From NCBI RefSeq assembly GCF_000447295.1, contig NZ_ALVX01000043.1, positions 1 to 40,663 of the forward strand: DNA of 40,663 bases, given 5' to 3'. Below the pieces are notes generated by a model. The model saw only the letters and a list, made by a program, of their open reading frames with translations, was not told the origin of the DNA and did no database searches. This stretch comes from Fischerella sp. PCC 9431 (lineage in GTDB: Bacteria; Cyanobacteriota; Cyanobacteriia; Cyanobacteriales; Nostocaceae). Positions 23,408-31,430 of this stretch are shown here, piece after piece. The stretch's first letter is position 1, and each line of letters begins with the position of its first letter. The position numbers were made by a program, and so were the translations under genes.

Positions 23408-24970
23408 TTATACTCCATACCCCAACCCCCGCAAACTTTCTCGAATCGCAGCTTCCAACCTTGCCGATTCCTCAAACTGCTGCTCTAATTTCTTCGTCAA
23501 ATGCAGCATCTTCTCCTCAAACGCCTCATCATCATCCTCAACTTCCTCCGCCCCCACATATCGCCCAGGCGTGAGAACATAACCATGTGAAACAATCTCA
23601 TCTAATTTGGCACTCTTACAAAAACCAGGGATATCCTCATACTCCCCTGCCTCCTTCTCACCCCGCCAAGCATGGTAAGTTTGGGCAATCCGTTTTATTT
23701 CTTCATCCGTCAGTTCCCGGTGTACTCGGTCAATTAATACGCCCATCTTCCGCGCATCTATAAATAATGTTTCGCCAGTGCGGTTACGGAACTTGCCATT
23801 TTTTTTATTCTTAGCCACGAACCACAGGCAAGCGGGAATCTGGGTATTGTAAAATAACTGCCCCGGTAACGCGACCATACAATCCACCAAATCCGCATTA
23901 ATAATCATTTTGCGAATATCACCTTCTCCGGATTGGTTGGAACTCATCGAACCATTCGCCAACACAAAACCAGCAATACCATTGGGCGCTAAATGGTGAA
24001 TCATCTGCTGCACCCAACCATAGTTAGCATTGCCTACGGGTGGTGTACCATAGTGCCAACGGGTATCTTCTCGCAACCTCTCCCCGCCCCAATCACTCAT
24101 ATTAAAGGGGGGATTCGCCAGAATAAAATCAGCTTTGAGGTCTTTGTGCAAGTCACTGTGAAAAGTATCAGCATTGCGATCGCCTAAATTCCCTTCAATT
24201 CCCCGCAGTGCTAAATTCATTTTGCAGAGCTTCCAAGTTGTCGGGTTTGACTCTTGCCCGTAAATTGAAATATCCCCAACCTTCCCGCCGTGCGCTTCTA
24301 CAAATTTCTCGGACTGCACAAACATTCCCCCAGAACCACAACAAGGGTCATACACCCGCCCTTTGTAGGGTTCAATCATTTCGACTAACAGCCGTACTAC
24401 ACAGCCAGGGGTATAAAATTGTCCGCCTTTCTTGCCCTCTGCATTAGCGAATTGTCCTAAGAAATATTCGTAAACTCGCCCCAAAATATCTTTAGAACGG
24501 CTGGCTTCATCCCCTAAACCAATTTTTGCAATTAGGTCAATCAGTTCTCCCAGCAGTTGTTTATCCAGGGCTGGTTTATTGTAATCCTTGGGTAAAACAC
24601 CTTTGAGCGATGGGTTTTCCTTCTCGATTGCGTCCATCGCCTCATCTAGCAATTTACCAATGGTTGGCTGTTTGGCGTTAGCTTGTAAATATGACCATCG
24701 CGCCTCTTTGGGAACCCAAAACACATTTTCAGCAGTGTACTCGTCGCGGTCTTCCGGGTCAACGTGGGGTTGCTTTTCGTAAATGTTGTACAGTTCACTG
24801 AAGGCATCCGAAATATATTTTAGAAAAATTAGCCCCAGGACGACGTGCTTATACTCGGCTGCATCCATGTGACCCCGCAATTTATCCGCAGCTGCCCACA
24901 GGGTTTGTTCAAAATTTAATTTCGCTCCGTTACCGTTTTTCGGTTCGGCTTTTTTTTGACCACGCGCCAC
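23408..24970 (-). CDS. hsdM: Type I restriction methylase subunit (HsdM), N6-adenine methyltransferase
   Basis: This 520-residue protein has an N-terminal helical domain ([19 protein letters not shown]) and a gamma-class N6-adenine methyltransferase fold. The SAM-binding motif is [10 protein letters not shown] (208-217) and the catalytic motif is NPPF (286-289), with [10 protein letters not shown] just before. The C-terminal helices (about 465-510) form the coiled-coil contact to HsdS. GTG 24970 is the start, with AAAGGAG about 10 nt upstream. It is the first gene of the leftward hsdM-DUF4258-YgiT-hsdS-PIN unit. Length and motifs are complete. Confidence 0.95.
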   Translation of the reverse strand: MARGQKKAEPKNGNGAKLNFEQTLWAAADKLRGHMDAAEYKHVVLGLIFLKYISDAFSELYNIYEKQPHVDPEDRDEYTAENVFWVPKEARWSYLQANAKQPTIGKLLDEAMDAIEKENPSLKGVLPKDYNKPALDKQLLGELIDLIAKIGLGDEASRSKDILGRVYEYFLGQFANAEGKKGGQFYTPGCVVRLLVEMIEPYKGRVYDPCCGSGGMFVQSEKFVEAHGGKVGDISIYGQESNPTTWKLCKMNLALRGIEGNLGDRNADTFHSDLHKDLKADFILANPPFNMSDWGGERLREDTRWHYGTPPVGNANYGWVQQMIHHLAPNGIAGFVLANGSMSSNQSGEGDIRKMIINADLVDCMVALPGQLFYNTQIPACLWFVAKNKKNGKFRNRTGETLFIDARKMGVLIDRVHRELTDEEIKRIAQTYHAWRGEKEAGEYEDIPGFCKSAKLDEIVSHGYVLTPGRYVGAEEVEDDDEAFEEKMLHLTKKLEQQFEESARLEAAIRESLRGLGYGV

Positions 24971-25094
24971 TAATACACTACTCCTTTAGATAATCTGCTA
25001 CTGCTGCTAAAAATTGGATTGCCCTGTTAAACCGATTCACCTTAATTTAAAGCACTAATGCTTTGCCAGTATATCTTGTGTTGTAAACCACAAA

Positions 25095-25207
25095 TAGCGA
25101 AATCGCTAAAGCAATAAATAAATATAAGGCTAATTCGTTTTTTAGCGAAAGTACGAAATCAATAAATAAATATAAGGCTATTTCGTTAATTCGTTTTTTA
25201 ACGAAAG
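25095..25207. repeat. Repeat cluster downstream of the parA/RHH cassette
   Basis: A palindrome TAGCGA-AA-TCGCTA (25095-25108) is followed by two perfect 21-bp copies of an AT-rich sequence (25112-25132 and 25160-25180), each followed by ATTCGTTTTTTA and a GCGAAA/ACGAAA element (to 25150 and 25207). The same TTTCG/CGAAA words occur on the other side of the cassette. This resembles a centromere (parS/parH-like) or operator of the RHH protein and at the same time the upstream control region of hsdM. Confidence 0.55.
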
Positions 25208-25220
25208 GACGAAAGCAAGA

Positions 25221-25454
25221 TTAACCCTGATTCTCTGTCCAGAACTTGAAAATACGCTGTAATAGCTCGACTTGAGTACAGCCGTAAGTAGCCGCCGCAA
25301 TTTTAAAATCCTTCTTGAACTCGGCAGGGACTTTAAAATTCAGGTTGACTGTTTCCCCCGGTTCAGGTTTCTCCAAGTTGGACTTTGTTTCATCAATGCT
25401 AGGAGGTTCACCTTTATTTTGTTTACGTGGTGGTGGTGGTGGTTTGGTTGACAT
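25221..25454 (-). CDS. RHH protein paired with ParA (ParG-like)
   Basis: This 77-residue protein has a disordered proline/lysine-rich N-terminus (PPPPPRKQNKGEPP) and a C-terminal RHH domain: strand TVNLNFKVPAEF, helix KKDFKIAAATYG, then TQVELLQRIFKFW. The long flexible N-terminus plus RHH is the layout of ParG, which stimulates its ParA partner and binds centromere repeats. One base separates it from the parA stop, and AGGG lies before the ATG. Repeats on both sides of the cassette are its likely targets. Confidence 0.7.
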   Translation of the reverse strand: MSTKPPPPPRKQNKGEPPSIDETKSNLEKPEPGETVNLNFKVPAEFKKDFKIAAATYGCTQVELLQRIFKFWTENQG

Positions 25455-25455
25455 A

Positions 25456-26097
25456 TCATCCCTCTTGCTTACTCAACAAATCAATAATTCCTTGGGCTAC
25501 TTGTTCTGCCCGTTGCTTCAAGGTTGGGAACGTGACCTCAGAAACAGCACGACCGTTATCAGAAGCCTGTCGGTAAGCTGTCTTTTCAGGGATTGAGCCT
25601 GCTACTGTGAGATAACCAGCTTTTTGGATATACGACCGGGCATCCTCAATTTCATTTTCGCGATCGCCGACTCTGCACAGGGCAAAGGTAATTTTATCTA
25701 CTGGAATTTTGGCGTTTACTAATTCATGCGCCAACAGTACGGATGGCTTCAAATCATCCAGTGATAAGCCAGTGGGTAGGACAAGCAAATTACAAGCACG
25801 AGCAATTTCCAGTGTCCCTTGCATAGAATGCGGTGGCGCGTCCATAACCATGAGGTCATAAACCGAGGCGTGCTTAAGTGCTTGAGCTACAGTGCGAAAT
25901 GGTTCAACAGCAATCTCCGGCTGGATACCATTTATTTCACGGCGTTGTTTCCAATCGGTACTTGTACCTTGGGAAATATCTAAGTCGGCAATTTTTACAT
26001 CCCAGCCAGCAGCAGCATATTCACGGGCAATGAGCCGAGCAATAGTACTTTTACCCACCCCCCCTTTTTGAGAAATGACACCCACCAATACGGTCAT
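25456..26097 (-). CDS. parA: ParA/ParF-type partition ATPase
   Basis: This 213-residue Walker-type ATPase is in the short (ParF, type Ib) size class without an N-terminal DNA-binding domain. The deviant Walker A is KGGVGKST (11-18), the switch/Walker A' is ADLDISQGTSTDW (38-50) and the Walker B region is YDLMVMDAPP (about 80-89). Such proteins form dynamic patterns on the nucleoid that separate plasmid copies. AAGGAC precedes the ATG. It forms a two-gene cassette with the RHH gene immediately behind it. Confidence 0.9.
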   Translation of the reverse strand: MTVLVGVISQKGGVGKSTIARLIAREYAAAGWDVKIADLDISQGTSTDWKQRREINGIQPEIAVEPFRTVAQALKHASVYDLMVMDAPPHSMQGTLEIARACNLLVLPTGLSLDDLKPSVLLAHELVNAKIPVDKITFALCRVGDRENEIEDARSYIQKAGYLTVAGSIPEKTAYRQASDNGRAVSEVTFPTLKQRAEQVAQGIIDLLSKQEG

Positions 26098-26101
26098 TTA
26101 A

Positions 26102-26197
26102 TTTCGTCCTTTCGCCTAAGCACGAATTATTTATATCGTGTTTTCGTTACTATGAAAAGACGATTTCGCTAAAACAAGAAATATGTATTTAGCGAAA
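26102..26197. repeat. Repeat cluster upstream of parA, candidate operator or centromere
   Basis: TTTCG-containing words occur several times. CACGA at 26121-26125 and TCGTG at 26136-26140 form an inverted pair. TTTCGCTAAA (26164-26173) is perfectly inverted at 26188-26197 (TTTAGCGAAA). Together with the cluster at 25095-25207, the parA/RHH cassette is bracketed by related elements. Confidence 0.55.
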
Positions 26198-26222
26198 GAA
26201 CGAAAGTTTTCTAGACTATAAC

Positions 26223-26420
26223 TCAGTCTGGATAAGTCTTTTGGAGATTTTCTAAATCAGACATTAATTTGATATTCGGCTCTGTATATAGGCGTAAATA
26301 GAAGGTTCGTGCAACCAGGGGCAACCAGTCATTGAAATCGTTGACCAGCAAGGAGTTTGAAGCATCTCGGATCAATGCAGATAAATCTTGGTTTATAGAA
26401 TTTAGCGATTTGGAGGGCAA
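26223..26420 (-). CDS. Small hypothetical protein
   Basis: This 65-residue helical protein begins MPSKSLNSINQDLSALIRDA and contains NDWLPLVARTFYLRLYTEP. No domain recognised and no clear ribosome-binding site. It lies between the parA cassette and the next leftward genes, in the same direction, and could be a plasmid accessory gene or a chance frame. Confidence 0.35.
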   Translation of the reverse strand: MPSKSLNSINQDLSALIRDASNSLLVNDFNDWLPLVARTFYLRLYTEPNIKLMSDLENLQKTYPD

Positions 26421-26492
26421 AACCGCCCGACCAATTCAAATCCTCAACTAAGAGCGACGCACACACGGCAGTAGCTAAACTTGGTGTTCATG

Positions 26493-27056
26493 TCACGCCG
26501 CTTCCTTCCGTCGTCGCTTGGCGCGGATTGGTGCTTCCCGCAGTCTCTTAGCTTCAATCATTACTAATTGCCTGTCGTCTAATTCAGCTTCTACGCACCA
26601 CACTTCTAGTTTGCGGGCGTTGGGAATGTAGCCACCAATGGGTATAAAGAACGGCTTAACAGTTCCGGGTCTTGGTTCAACTCTAATGAGAAATTGCCCC
26701 TCATCGCTACTTGGATACAGGATGCCAGAAATGTTGAATTGTCCAGGGTGACGCTTGGAAATAAAAGCAGTTGAAATTACCGCTAGAGAACACAGTTTGT
26801 TAGTAGTTGCATTGAACCGGGGATACCCAGTAAGTACTACGCAGCTACCTGTCATACTGTACAGCCGATTAAAAACCTTTCCATAGCCCCTCGTGGTGAA
26901 AAGCTTAACCAAAGAGCGATCACATAAGGTTGGACTTTGCCCATCGCTCCCAGTGCAGCTTTGGGAGTTGCACATCAGCGCTAGTCGCCCGTTAACGTCC
27001 TGCACCAATTCACCTTTGATAGTGCCGAGCGCTTGAAATAGAAATTGTTCTTCCAT
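26493..27056 (-). CDS. Hypothetical protein, conserved-looking, basic C-terminus
   Basis: The protein has 187 residues from ATG 27056, set by AAGGAGG seven bases upstream; a longer frame to 27089 is less likely. It is rich in beta strands, with strands around LYSMTGSCVVLTGYP, NISGILYPSSDEGQFLIRVEPRP and LEVWCVEAELDD, and ends in a very basic RAKRRRKEAA, possibly a nucleic-acid contact. An OB-like fold is conceivable. The neighbouring upstream gene overlaps it by 76 bp. No function assigned. Confidence 0.55.
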   Translation of the reverse strand: MEEQFLFQALGTIKGELVQDVNGRLALMCNSQSCTGSDGQSPTLCDRSLVKLFTTRGYGKVFNRLYSMTGSCVVLTGYPRFNATTNKLCSLAVISTAFISKRHPGQFNISGILYPSSDEGQFLIRVEPRPGTVKPFFIPIGGYIPNARKLEVWCVEAELDDRQLVMIEAKRLREAPIRAKRRRKEAA

Positions 27057-27229
27057 CTGTTTCCTCCTTGATTGATAATATTCTGCCAAAGCCGTACATA
27101 CTGAATCAATTCATCCTCCGTGATGCGATCTACTTTGCCCACCTTGCCATCACGCTTGCTTCCTGGGCAGTGAATAACCACGTGATCGCCTACCTCAATC
27201 TGTCGTTCAGAGACGGCATTTTCGGGCAA
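26981..27229 (-). CDS. Possible KOW-like small protein overlapping the next gene
   Basis: This 82-residue frame includes IEVGDHVVIHCPGSKRDGKV followed by GKVDRI, which looks like a KOW/SH3-like beta-barrel strand pair. The last 25 residues run through the start of the next gene in another frame and look unnatural. The N-terminal half is protein-like, so either a true short gene with a long overlap or one with a disrupted end is present. Confidence 0.4.
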   Translation of the reverse strand: MPENAVSERQIEVGDHVVIHCPGSKRDGKVGKVDRITEDELIQYVRLWQNIINQGGNRWKNNFYFKRSALSKVNWCRTLTGD

Positions 27230-27360
27230 CTGTCGCCACTGTCACTAAAACTGTTTTCTCTGAACAACTTGACTCCAGCAAACACGACCAAAATTTCTCC
27301 GTTGCTATATAAAGGCACTTATCGACTAATCCTCAGCCGTATACTTTTTCTAGATTTTGA

Positions 27361-27849
27361 TCAAGGAAGCACATCAGGGAAATACCAATCATAAGCAGGA
27401 GCGCCCGAATTGATTTTCTGTTCAAGCTTGGACAGTTGTTGAGCCAAAATTGGAACACGTGGACGGTAAAGTTCTTGGGCTTTTCGCAAATGTTCCAACC
27501 CTTCTTTTTTGTATGCAGGGTTACGCTTTTGGTTCCACAACCTTAATTTGTACTCTGCCATTAACGTGTGAGCCTCAGCCGATAGTGGTTCTCTTGCTAA
27601 AACCAGTTTGTAAATCGCTTCTGCCTCCGGATCATCAAGTTGATTGTACCGTTTGAGGTGTGCTACTTCCAGTAACCTGTATTCAACTAGTTTGCGCTCC
27701 CTTGGGTTGCGTGTTGTTTTAAAAGTTTGTATTAATTGTTCTTCCGAAGCCTTGCGTTTCTGGGGAGCTTCAATCACCCAGCCTGTGACCAACCCGCCGA
27801 TACAAGCACCAAGGAGAAATTTACGAATCCAAGACTGAATCAAATACAT
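27361..27849 (-). CDS. Single-pass membrane protein with TPR-like helices
   Basis: This protein of about 162 residues has an N-terminal membrane anchor (FLLGACIGGLVTGWVI) followed by helix pairs (EEQLIQTFKTTRNPRERKLV; DPEAEAIYKLVLAREPLSAE; AHTLMAEYKLRLWNQ) like a TPR/Sel1-type repeat. ATG 27849 is chosen because the upstream in-frame extension to 27987 is translated from tandem-repeat DNA (SLFPVP repeats) and is probably not coding. It follows the coupling-protein gene in the transfer block, so a role in transfer at the membrane is possible. Confidence 0.6.
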   Translation of the reverse strand: MYLIQSWIRKFLLGACIGGLVTGWVIEAPQKRKASEEQLIQTFKTTRNPRERKLVEYRLLEVAHLKRYNQLDDPEAEAIYKLVLAREPLSAEAHTLMAEYKLRLWNQKRNPAYKKEGLEHLRKAQELYRPRVPILAQQLSKLEQKINSGAPAYDWYFPDVLP

Positions 27850-27860
27850 TTTTAATAAGA

Positions 27861-27909
27861 AGGGAACAGGGAACAGGGAACAGGGAACAGGGAACAGGGA
27901 ATAGGGAAT
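27861..27909. repeat. Heptamer short tandem repeat (AGGGAAC/T)n
   Basis: There are five perfect AGGGAAC units (27861-27895) followed by two AGGGAAT units, uninterrupted. The related sequence TGCCTGTTGCCTGTTCCCCG follows at about 27989-28010. This is the short tandemly repeated kind well known from heterocystous cyanobacteria. It lies between the coupling-protein and TPR-like genes. Confidence 0.85.
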
Positions 27910-27979
27910 AGAGAGGAACGAACTGCCCGTGAGTTGCTTACTGAACAATAAAGCGTGAGTCCTCTTGCCTCCACCATGT

Positions 27980-29761
27980 TCATCCACTGTTGCCTGTTGC
28001 CTGTTCCCCGTTCCCTTTTACACACGTGTCACTTACTGGTATAAACCGTTCTGTTTGACTTGCGTAACCCTTGGGCGTAATTTTGACTCGTGCTGGTGAT
28101 GAACCGTCAGCAATGCACAAATAGCCCTCTAACGGTGGTAGGTTTTGTATTTCTGCCGGGAGGACAGCAGCAGTTTCACGGATGGTTTGTGACTGAGTTT
28201 GGCTACCGCCTAAATCTGAGTTTTGCGAGTCCGAGAAAGTAACATCAATCCGTTCTTGCGCCCCTATCATGTCTGAGAATTGTTTGGCTGTTGTACCATC
28301 CCGCACATTTAAAATCAGCTTTGTGGCAATACCCTGGAGGATTATCCTGCTGCCCAATTCCCCGTAGGTCTGCTCAATTTGGGCAGTGGTTTGAGTGCCA
28401 ATGAAGCCGCTGCCTTTGAATTTGCGGCTTTCTGAAAGCATTCGGGGTAGAGATTTTAATTGGCTCAATGCCCCCAGTTCATCAATCACCAGCGCTGTTT
28501 TGTAACGCCGATTTTCATTACTCAACAATCCCCGCAGCATTAACTCAAAACAAGTTGAAATCAGGGGTTTGAAGGTTTCCGCATCCTCTTCAAACAGAGG
28601 CAGAAAGATCCAATGTGGACTATCTTCTTTGCCCCATTTGTAAAAGCTAAATTCGCTCTCATTTGATTTTGCTAGGGTTTGATAAAACCGCAATTGGTTA
28701 ATGGCTGTGGCAATAACACTGCCTGCTGTGTTGCCGCTTTCGCCCTCAAAGTAGCGGCGCGAGATTGTACCCGATAAAAAATCTTTCAGTTGCTCAAGAG
28801 AGAAATCGGTCAGCACTTGCCACACTTCGGCGTTGGAGTAGGTGCGTTCAAATATATCGGCAATAAAGTTTTTAGCTGCATCGCTGAAAAATCGTTCTTT
28901 TGGATCATCAGGTATGAGTGCAGCAGCAATAGTACTGGGTGAAACTCCCTTTTCTGCTCTATGGCTCCACCCTACACTACGGGCATCTCTGGGGTTAAAA
29001 ATAATATCACCAGAGCGATAAAGCTTTTCAATCAGTTCGCCGTTGCGGTCTAGTACCATTACCCGCCAATCCGAGCGCTGGCGCAGGGTATCGAGGATTT
29101 GTAATATTGATTGAGATTTACCTGAACCGGGAGCGCCAAAAAAGCCAAATGAAAGATTTTCCAGGTAGTTAGGCAGAACAACACCACCGATTGATAATTT
29201 TGGCTCAAGTACTCGACTAACCCGAAATTGGTGGGTGGAGGTCGGCAGAGGGGCAGGGGAGCCGGGGAGCAGAGGAGAGGTTTCTACAGGTTCTTTCCCC
29301 TCCGCACCTCTGCCCCTCTGCCCCTCTGCTCGCCACCACGCAAAGTTTGTGTGGCGCACCGCAAGGGGCTGTTTGCCTGATTGTTTGAGTAACTTTACTT
29401 CCCTTAAGCTCAGTTGGCGTTGCAATTGTTGGGGTGTGACGATTTTGGTTCCCCGCAGGATTTGAGATGTAAGCCCTTTAGGAAAGATAAGAAAGACAAT
29501 TGTTATTAGAAGATTCAGCCGCCATAGTCCCAACCAGCCTACACCACTAGATAATGCAATGAGCATTAAAAAACCGACTGTTGCTAGAGCCACCTTCAGG
29601 GGAAATGGTTGTTGTCGGTTGTTTGACCAGTCAGCTGTAAATAATAGTAGGGGGAATAGTGGCCCAGCTATTTTCGCTATCCAATAAGCAAAAATTCCCA
29701 GTCCAACACCACAGACAAAAATTAGCAAGGAGACTATGTTACCACCAGCGATCGCTTCCAT
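27980..29761 (-). CDS. Type IV coupling protein (VirD4/TraD/TraG-like)
   Basis: This 593-residue conjugative coupling ATPase links a relaxosome to the secretion channel. N-terminal membrane helices (about 8-38 and 52-90) are followed by the DNA-pumping RecA-like domain with Walker A GAPGSGKS (about 208-215), VLDRNGELIEKLY, and Walker B LVIDELGAL (about 424-432), then GTQTTAQIEQTYG as in TraD/VirD4. Residues about 144-173 are encoded by a tandem-repeat insertion (QRGRGAEGKEPVETSPLLPG), and the last dozen residues also come from repeat DNA. AAGGAG precedes the ATG. The catalytic parts are intact. Confidence 0.85.
   Translation of the reverse strand: MEAIAGGNIVSLLIFVCGVGLGIFAYWIAKIAGPLFPLLLFTADWSNNRQQPFPLKVALATVGFLMLIALSSGVGWLGLWRLNLLITIVFLIFPKGLTSQILRGTKIVTPQQLQRQLSLREVKLLKQSGKQPLAVRHTNFAWWRAEGQRGRGAEGKEPVETSPLLPGSPAPLPTSTHQFRVSRVLEPKLSIGGVVLPNYLENLSFGFFGAPGSGKSQSILQILDTLRQRSDWRVMVLDRNGELIEKLYRSGDIIFNPRDARSVGWSHRAEKGVSPSTIAAALIPDDPKERFFSDAAKNFIADIFERTYSNAEVWQVLTDFSLEQLKDFLSGTISRRYFEGESGNTAGSVIATAINQLRFYQTLAKSNESEFSFYKWGKEDSPHWIFLPLFEEDAETFKPLISTCFELMLRGLLSNENRRYKTALVIDELGALSQLKSLPRMLSESRKFKGSGFIGTQTTAQIEQTYGELGSRIILQGIATKLILNVRDGTTAKQFSDMIGAQERIDVTFSDSQNSDLGGSQTQSQTIRETAAVLPAEIQNLPPLEGYLCIADGSSPARVKITPKGYASQTERFIPVSDTCVKGNGEQATGNSG
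29244..29332. repeat. In-frame GC-rich tandem repeat insertion in the coupling-protein gene
   Basis: GGGGCAG/GGGGAGC-type units on the left (29244-29280) and their complement CTCTGCCC on the right (29303-29332) make a repeat that is also a large inverted pair. It adds about 30 codons between the membrane part and the ATPase domain without breaking the frame. Confidence 0.7.
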
Positions 29762-29782
29762 GTTCAGCCACTCCTTATCAAC

Positions 29783-30325
29783 CTATCGGCTTCTGTCTCT
29801 AAAATGCTGTTGCTGTTTTTCGTTTGAGTTTGATTGAGAAATTCCGTATTGAGAGCGGATGGCTTCTAATCGTTCCTGCAACGATAGGTTTGCCCAATCC
29901 TGCTGCTGGTTATTTGTCTGCTGCGGTTGTTCTGAAATTTGTGGAGATTGTGTTATTTCTGGGGATGGTTGTGTGGTTGCTTTTTGCTCAGAGTGTTTTT
30001 CAGCAAGATAATTCCAGCTAATACCCATGTCGGCTGCTAAATAAAGACCACTTGGGGTAATGTTTTTTGCCCATTCCCCAAAACTGGGAGATGCATCTTT
30101 GTTGTAATAATCAGTCGGCAGATAGCCAAATTCTTTACCTAAATAGATTTTGTTATCGCCTTGTTGAGTGTTGGTGTCCTGGCTGAATTCTGAGGTGCTG
30201 TTTTCTGGTTGTAAGTTGATGTTTTGTTGGTTGACTAAATGTACTTGTGGTGCATCTTCTTCTAATTCAGAGTCGCTGTCCTTTTTGGTGCGTTGTTGCT
30301 TAGTGTAGTAATCATCGTCGTTCAT
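29783..30325 (-). CDS. Disordered Gln/Asn-rich hypothetical protein of the transfer block
   Basis: This 180-residue protein is charged at the N-terminus (MNDDDYYTKQQRTKKDSDSE) and has a short ordered core near 60-105 (KIYLGKEFGYLPTDYYNKDA, ITPSGLYLAADMGISWNYL). The rest is rich in Gln, Ser and Thr. It lies 21 bp upstream of the coupling-protein gene in the same direction. Probably a transfer accessory factor. No family recognised. Confidence 0.55.
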   Translation of the reverse strand: MNDDDYYTKQQRTKKDSDSELEEDAPQVHLVNQQNINLQPENSTSEFSQDTNTQQGDNKIYLGKEFGYLPTDYYNKDASPSFGEWAKNITPSGLYLAADMGISWNYLAEKHSEQKATTQPSPEITQSPQISEQPQQTNNQQQDWANLSLQERLEAIRSQYGISQSNSNEKQQQHFRDRSR

Positions 30326-30370
30326 CTTGCAATACCTCTGTTGTGTGTACCATCAGCCTTGAGATGCACT

Positions 30371-31066
30371 CTATAGACTCAGCCCACGATTTCGGTTTTG
30401 AACCCTTTCTTTTTCCTCTTTCAAGTGTTGCAATCCAGGCTGAATTTTTGGGATAAGTTGCTGGAAGTGCTGTACTTCTTCACTCGTTAGCTGGGAGGGT
30501 TCAACAGGTTCCCATTGTGAATTCTCTGAGTTATAAGAAGCCTTCATCAGTTGCGCCCCATCACTATTTCTCACCAACACCAATTGGTCTAATTCATCCC
30601 AATAAACTGTGTGCTTATCACCTGAAAACCGATTTTTCTGAACTACTTTTAAAATTCCAGCAGCAATAGGCGCTACAGTTTGGGTACGTTCAAATTGGAT
30701 TTGAAAGGAGGTATTAGAGAGTTCTTCAGTAATAAATTCCTCAGAGACAACTTCTTCAGCAACAAATTCTTCAGCAACAAATTCTTCAGCAACAAATTCT
30801 TCAGCAACAAATTCTTCAGCAACAAATTCTTCAGCAACAAATTCTTCAGAGACAAGTTCTTCAGCAACGACTTCTTCAGTAACAAGTTCGTTTTCTTTTT
30901 GAGTGGAACGAAGTCTACGCTGTTCAATTGCGTCCAGATTTCTATTAATGTTTTCAATAGCTTCTGCTGTTGCCGCAGTGTTAAACCTAATTTGTTCAAG
31001 GCTAGTACGAGCCAAATGCTTACTTGCGTTCAGAGCTTCATCTACTTTGCTGGAGTCTTCAGTCAC
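30371..31066 (-). CDS. Coiled-coil protein sharing its C-terminal domain with the relaxase
   Basis: The protein has 231 residues from GTG 31066, with AGAGGAG upstream. It has an N-terminal helix (1-55), a tandem VAEEF pentapeptide region (about 62-114), and a 111-residue C-terminal domain (121-231) that closely matches the last 111 residues of the relaxase at 34590-35822. Identical stretches include IQFERTQTVAP, SQWEPVE and EEVQHFQQLIPKIQ. The shared domain suggests common binding to a transfer component. Membership of the relaxosome is inferred. The pentapeptide region may behave as an extended, highly acidic helix. Confidence 0.65.
   Translation of the reverse strand: MTEDSSKVDEALNASKHLARTSLEQIRFNTAATAEAIENINRNLDAIEQRRLRSTQKENELVTEEVVAEELVSEEFVAEEFVAEEFVAEEFVAEEFVAEEFVAEEVVSEEFITEELSNTSFQIQFERTQTVAPIAAGILKVVQKNRFSGDKHTVYWDELDQLVLVRNSDGAQLMKASYNSENSQWEPVEPSQLTSEEVQHFQQLIPKIQPGLQHLKEEKERVQNRNRGLSL
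30766..30840. repeat. 15-bp tandem repeat encoding VAEEF
   Basis: There are five perfect copies of ATTCTTCAGCAACAA (30766-30840), with degenerate copies on both sides from about 30721 to 30890. It is read in frame on the minus strand as VAEEF repeats. The unit length keeps the frame. Confidence 0.85.
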
Positions 31067-31190
31067 TCGTTTTACTCCTCTTCTTAATTTCTATTTTTCT
31101 GACGAGGAACGAAGGGGCAGAGGGGCAGAGGGGAATTGTTCAGAAAGATTGTCTGAATCTACACTCCTTTTTACTCCTCTGCTCCTCCGC

Positions 31191-31334
31191 TCAAGAGCCT
31201 CTTTGGTCGGTCAACGAATATCGTTCTTCAATAGGAAACTTTTTAGAGAGTTCAAAAATCTCCATAGCAGCATCAAACGCTGTTTGGTAAACTTCCAAAT
31301 CTCTATGACTTTGAATTGGTTTCTTATTTTCCAT
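31191..31334 (-). pseudogene. Truncated four-helix bundle protein (23S rRNA intervening-sequence type)
   Basis: A frame from ATG 31334 encodes SHRDLEVYQTAFDAAMEIFE followed by LSKKFPIEERYSLTDQ, the first helix pair of the four-helix bundle family (IVP/bS23-like). It ends after 47 residues in RGS and a stop where family members continue with IRRA. GC-rich tandem repeats lie on both sides (31099-31130 and 31340-31430). The remainder of the gene is missing, so it is a relic. Nothing else coding is supported at 31067-31429. Confidence 0.6.
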
Positions 31335-31339
31335 TTCTC

Positions 31340-31430
31340 CTCTACTCCTCTGCTCCTCTGCTCCTCTGCCCCTCCGCTCCTCCGCTCCTCCGCTCGGATG
31401 CCCCTCTGCACCCCTGCTCCCAGCCTCCCC
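31340..31430. repeat. GC-rich CTCCTCTG/CCCCTCTG short tandem repeats
   Basis: Degenerate octamer-like CTCCTCTG, CCCCTCCG and CTCCTCCG units run from about 31340 to 31430. A related stretch occurs at 31099-31130 and inside the coupling-protein gene. They border the truncated four-helix bundle fragment. Confidence 0.75.

Noticed and set aside
27068-27394. Plus-strand 108-residue frame
   Set aside because: It lies opposite the KOW-like and beta-rich genes, lacks a ribosome-binding site and looks like a shadow frame.
30673-31087. Frames of KNLLLKNLLL and SNKFFSNKFF repeats on both strands
   Set aside because: They are shadows of the 15-bp VAEEF repeat in the real minus-strand gene.
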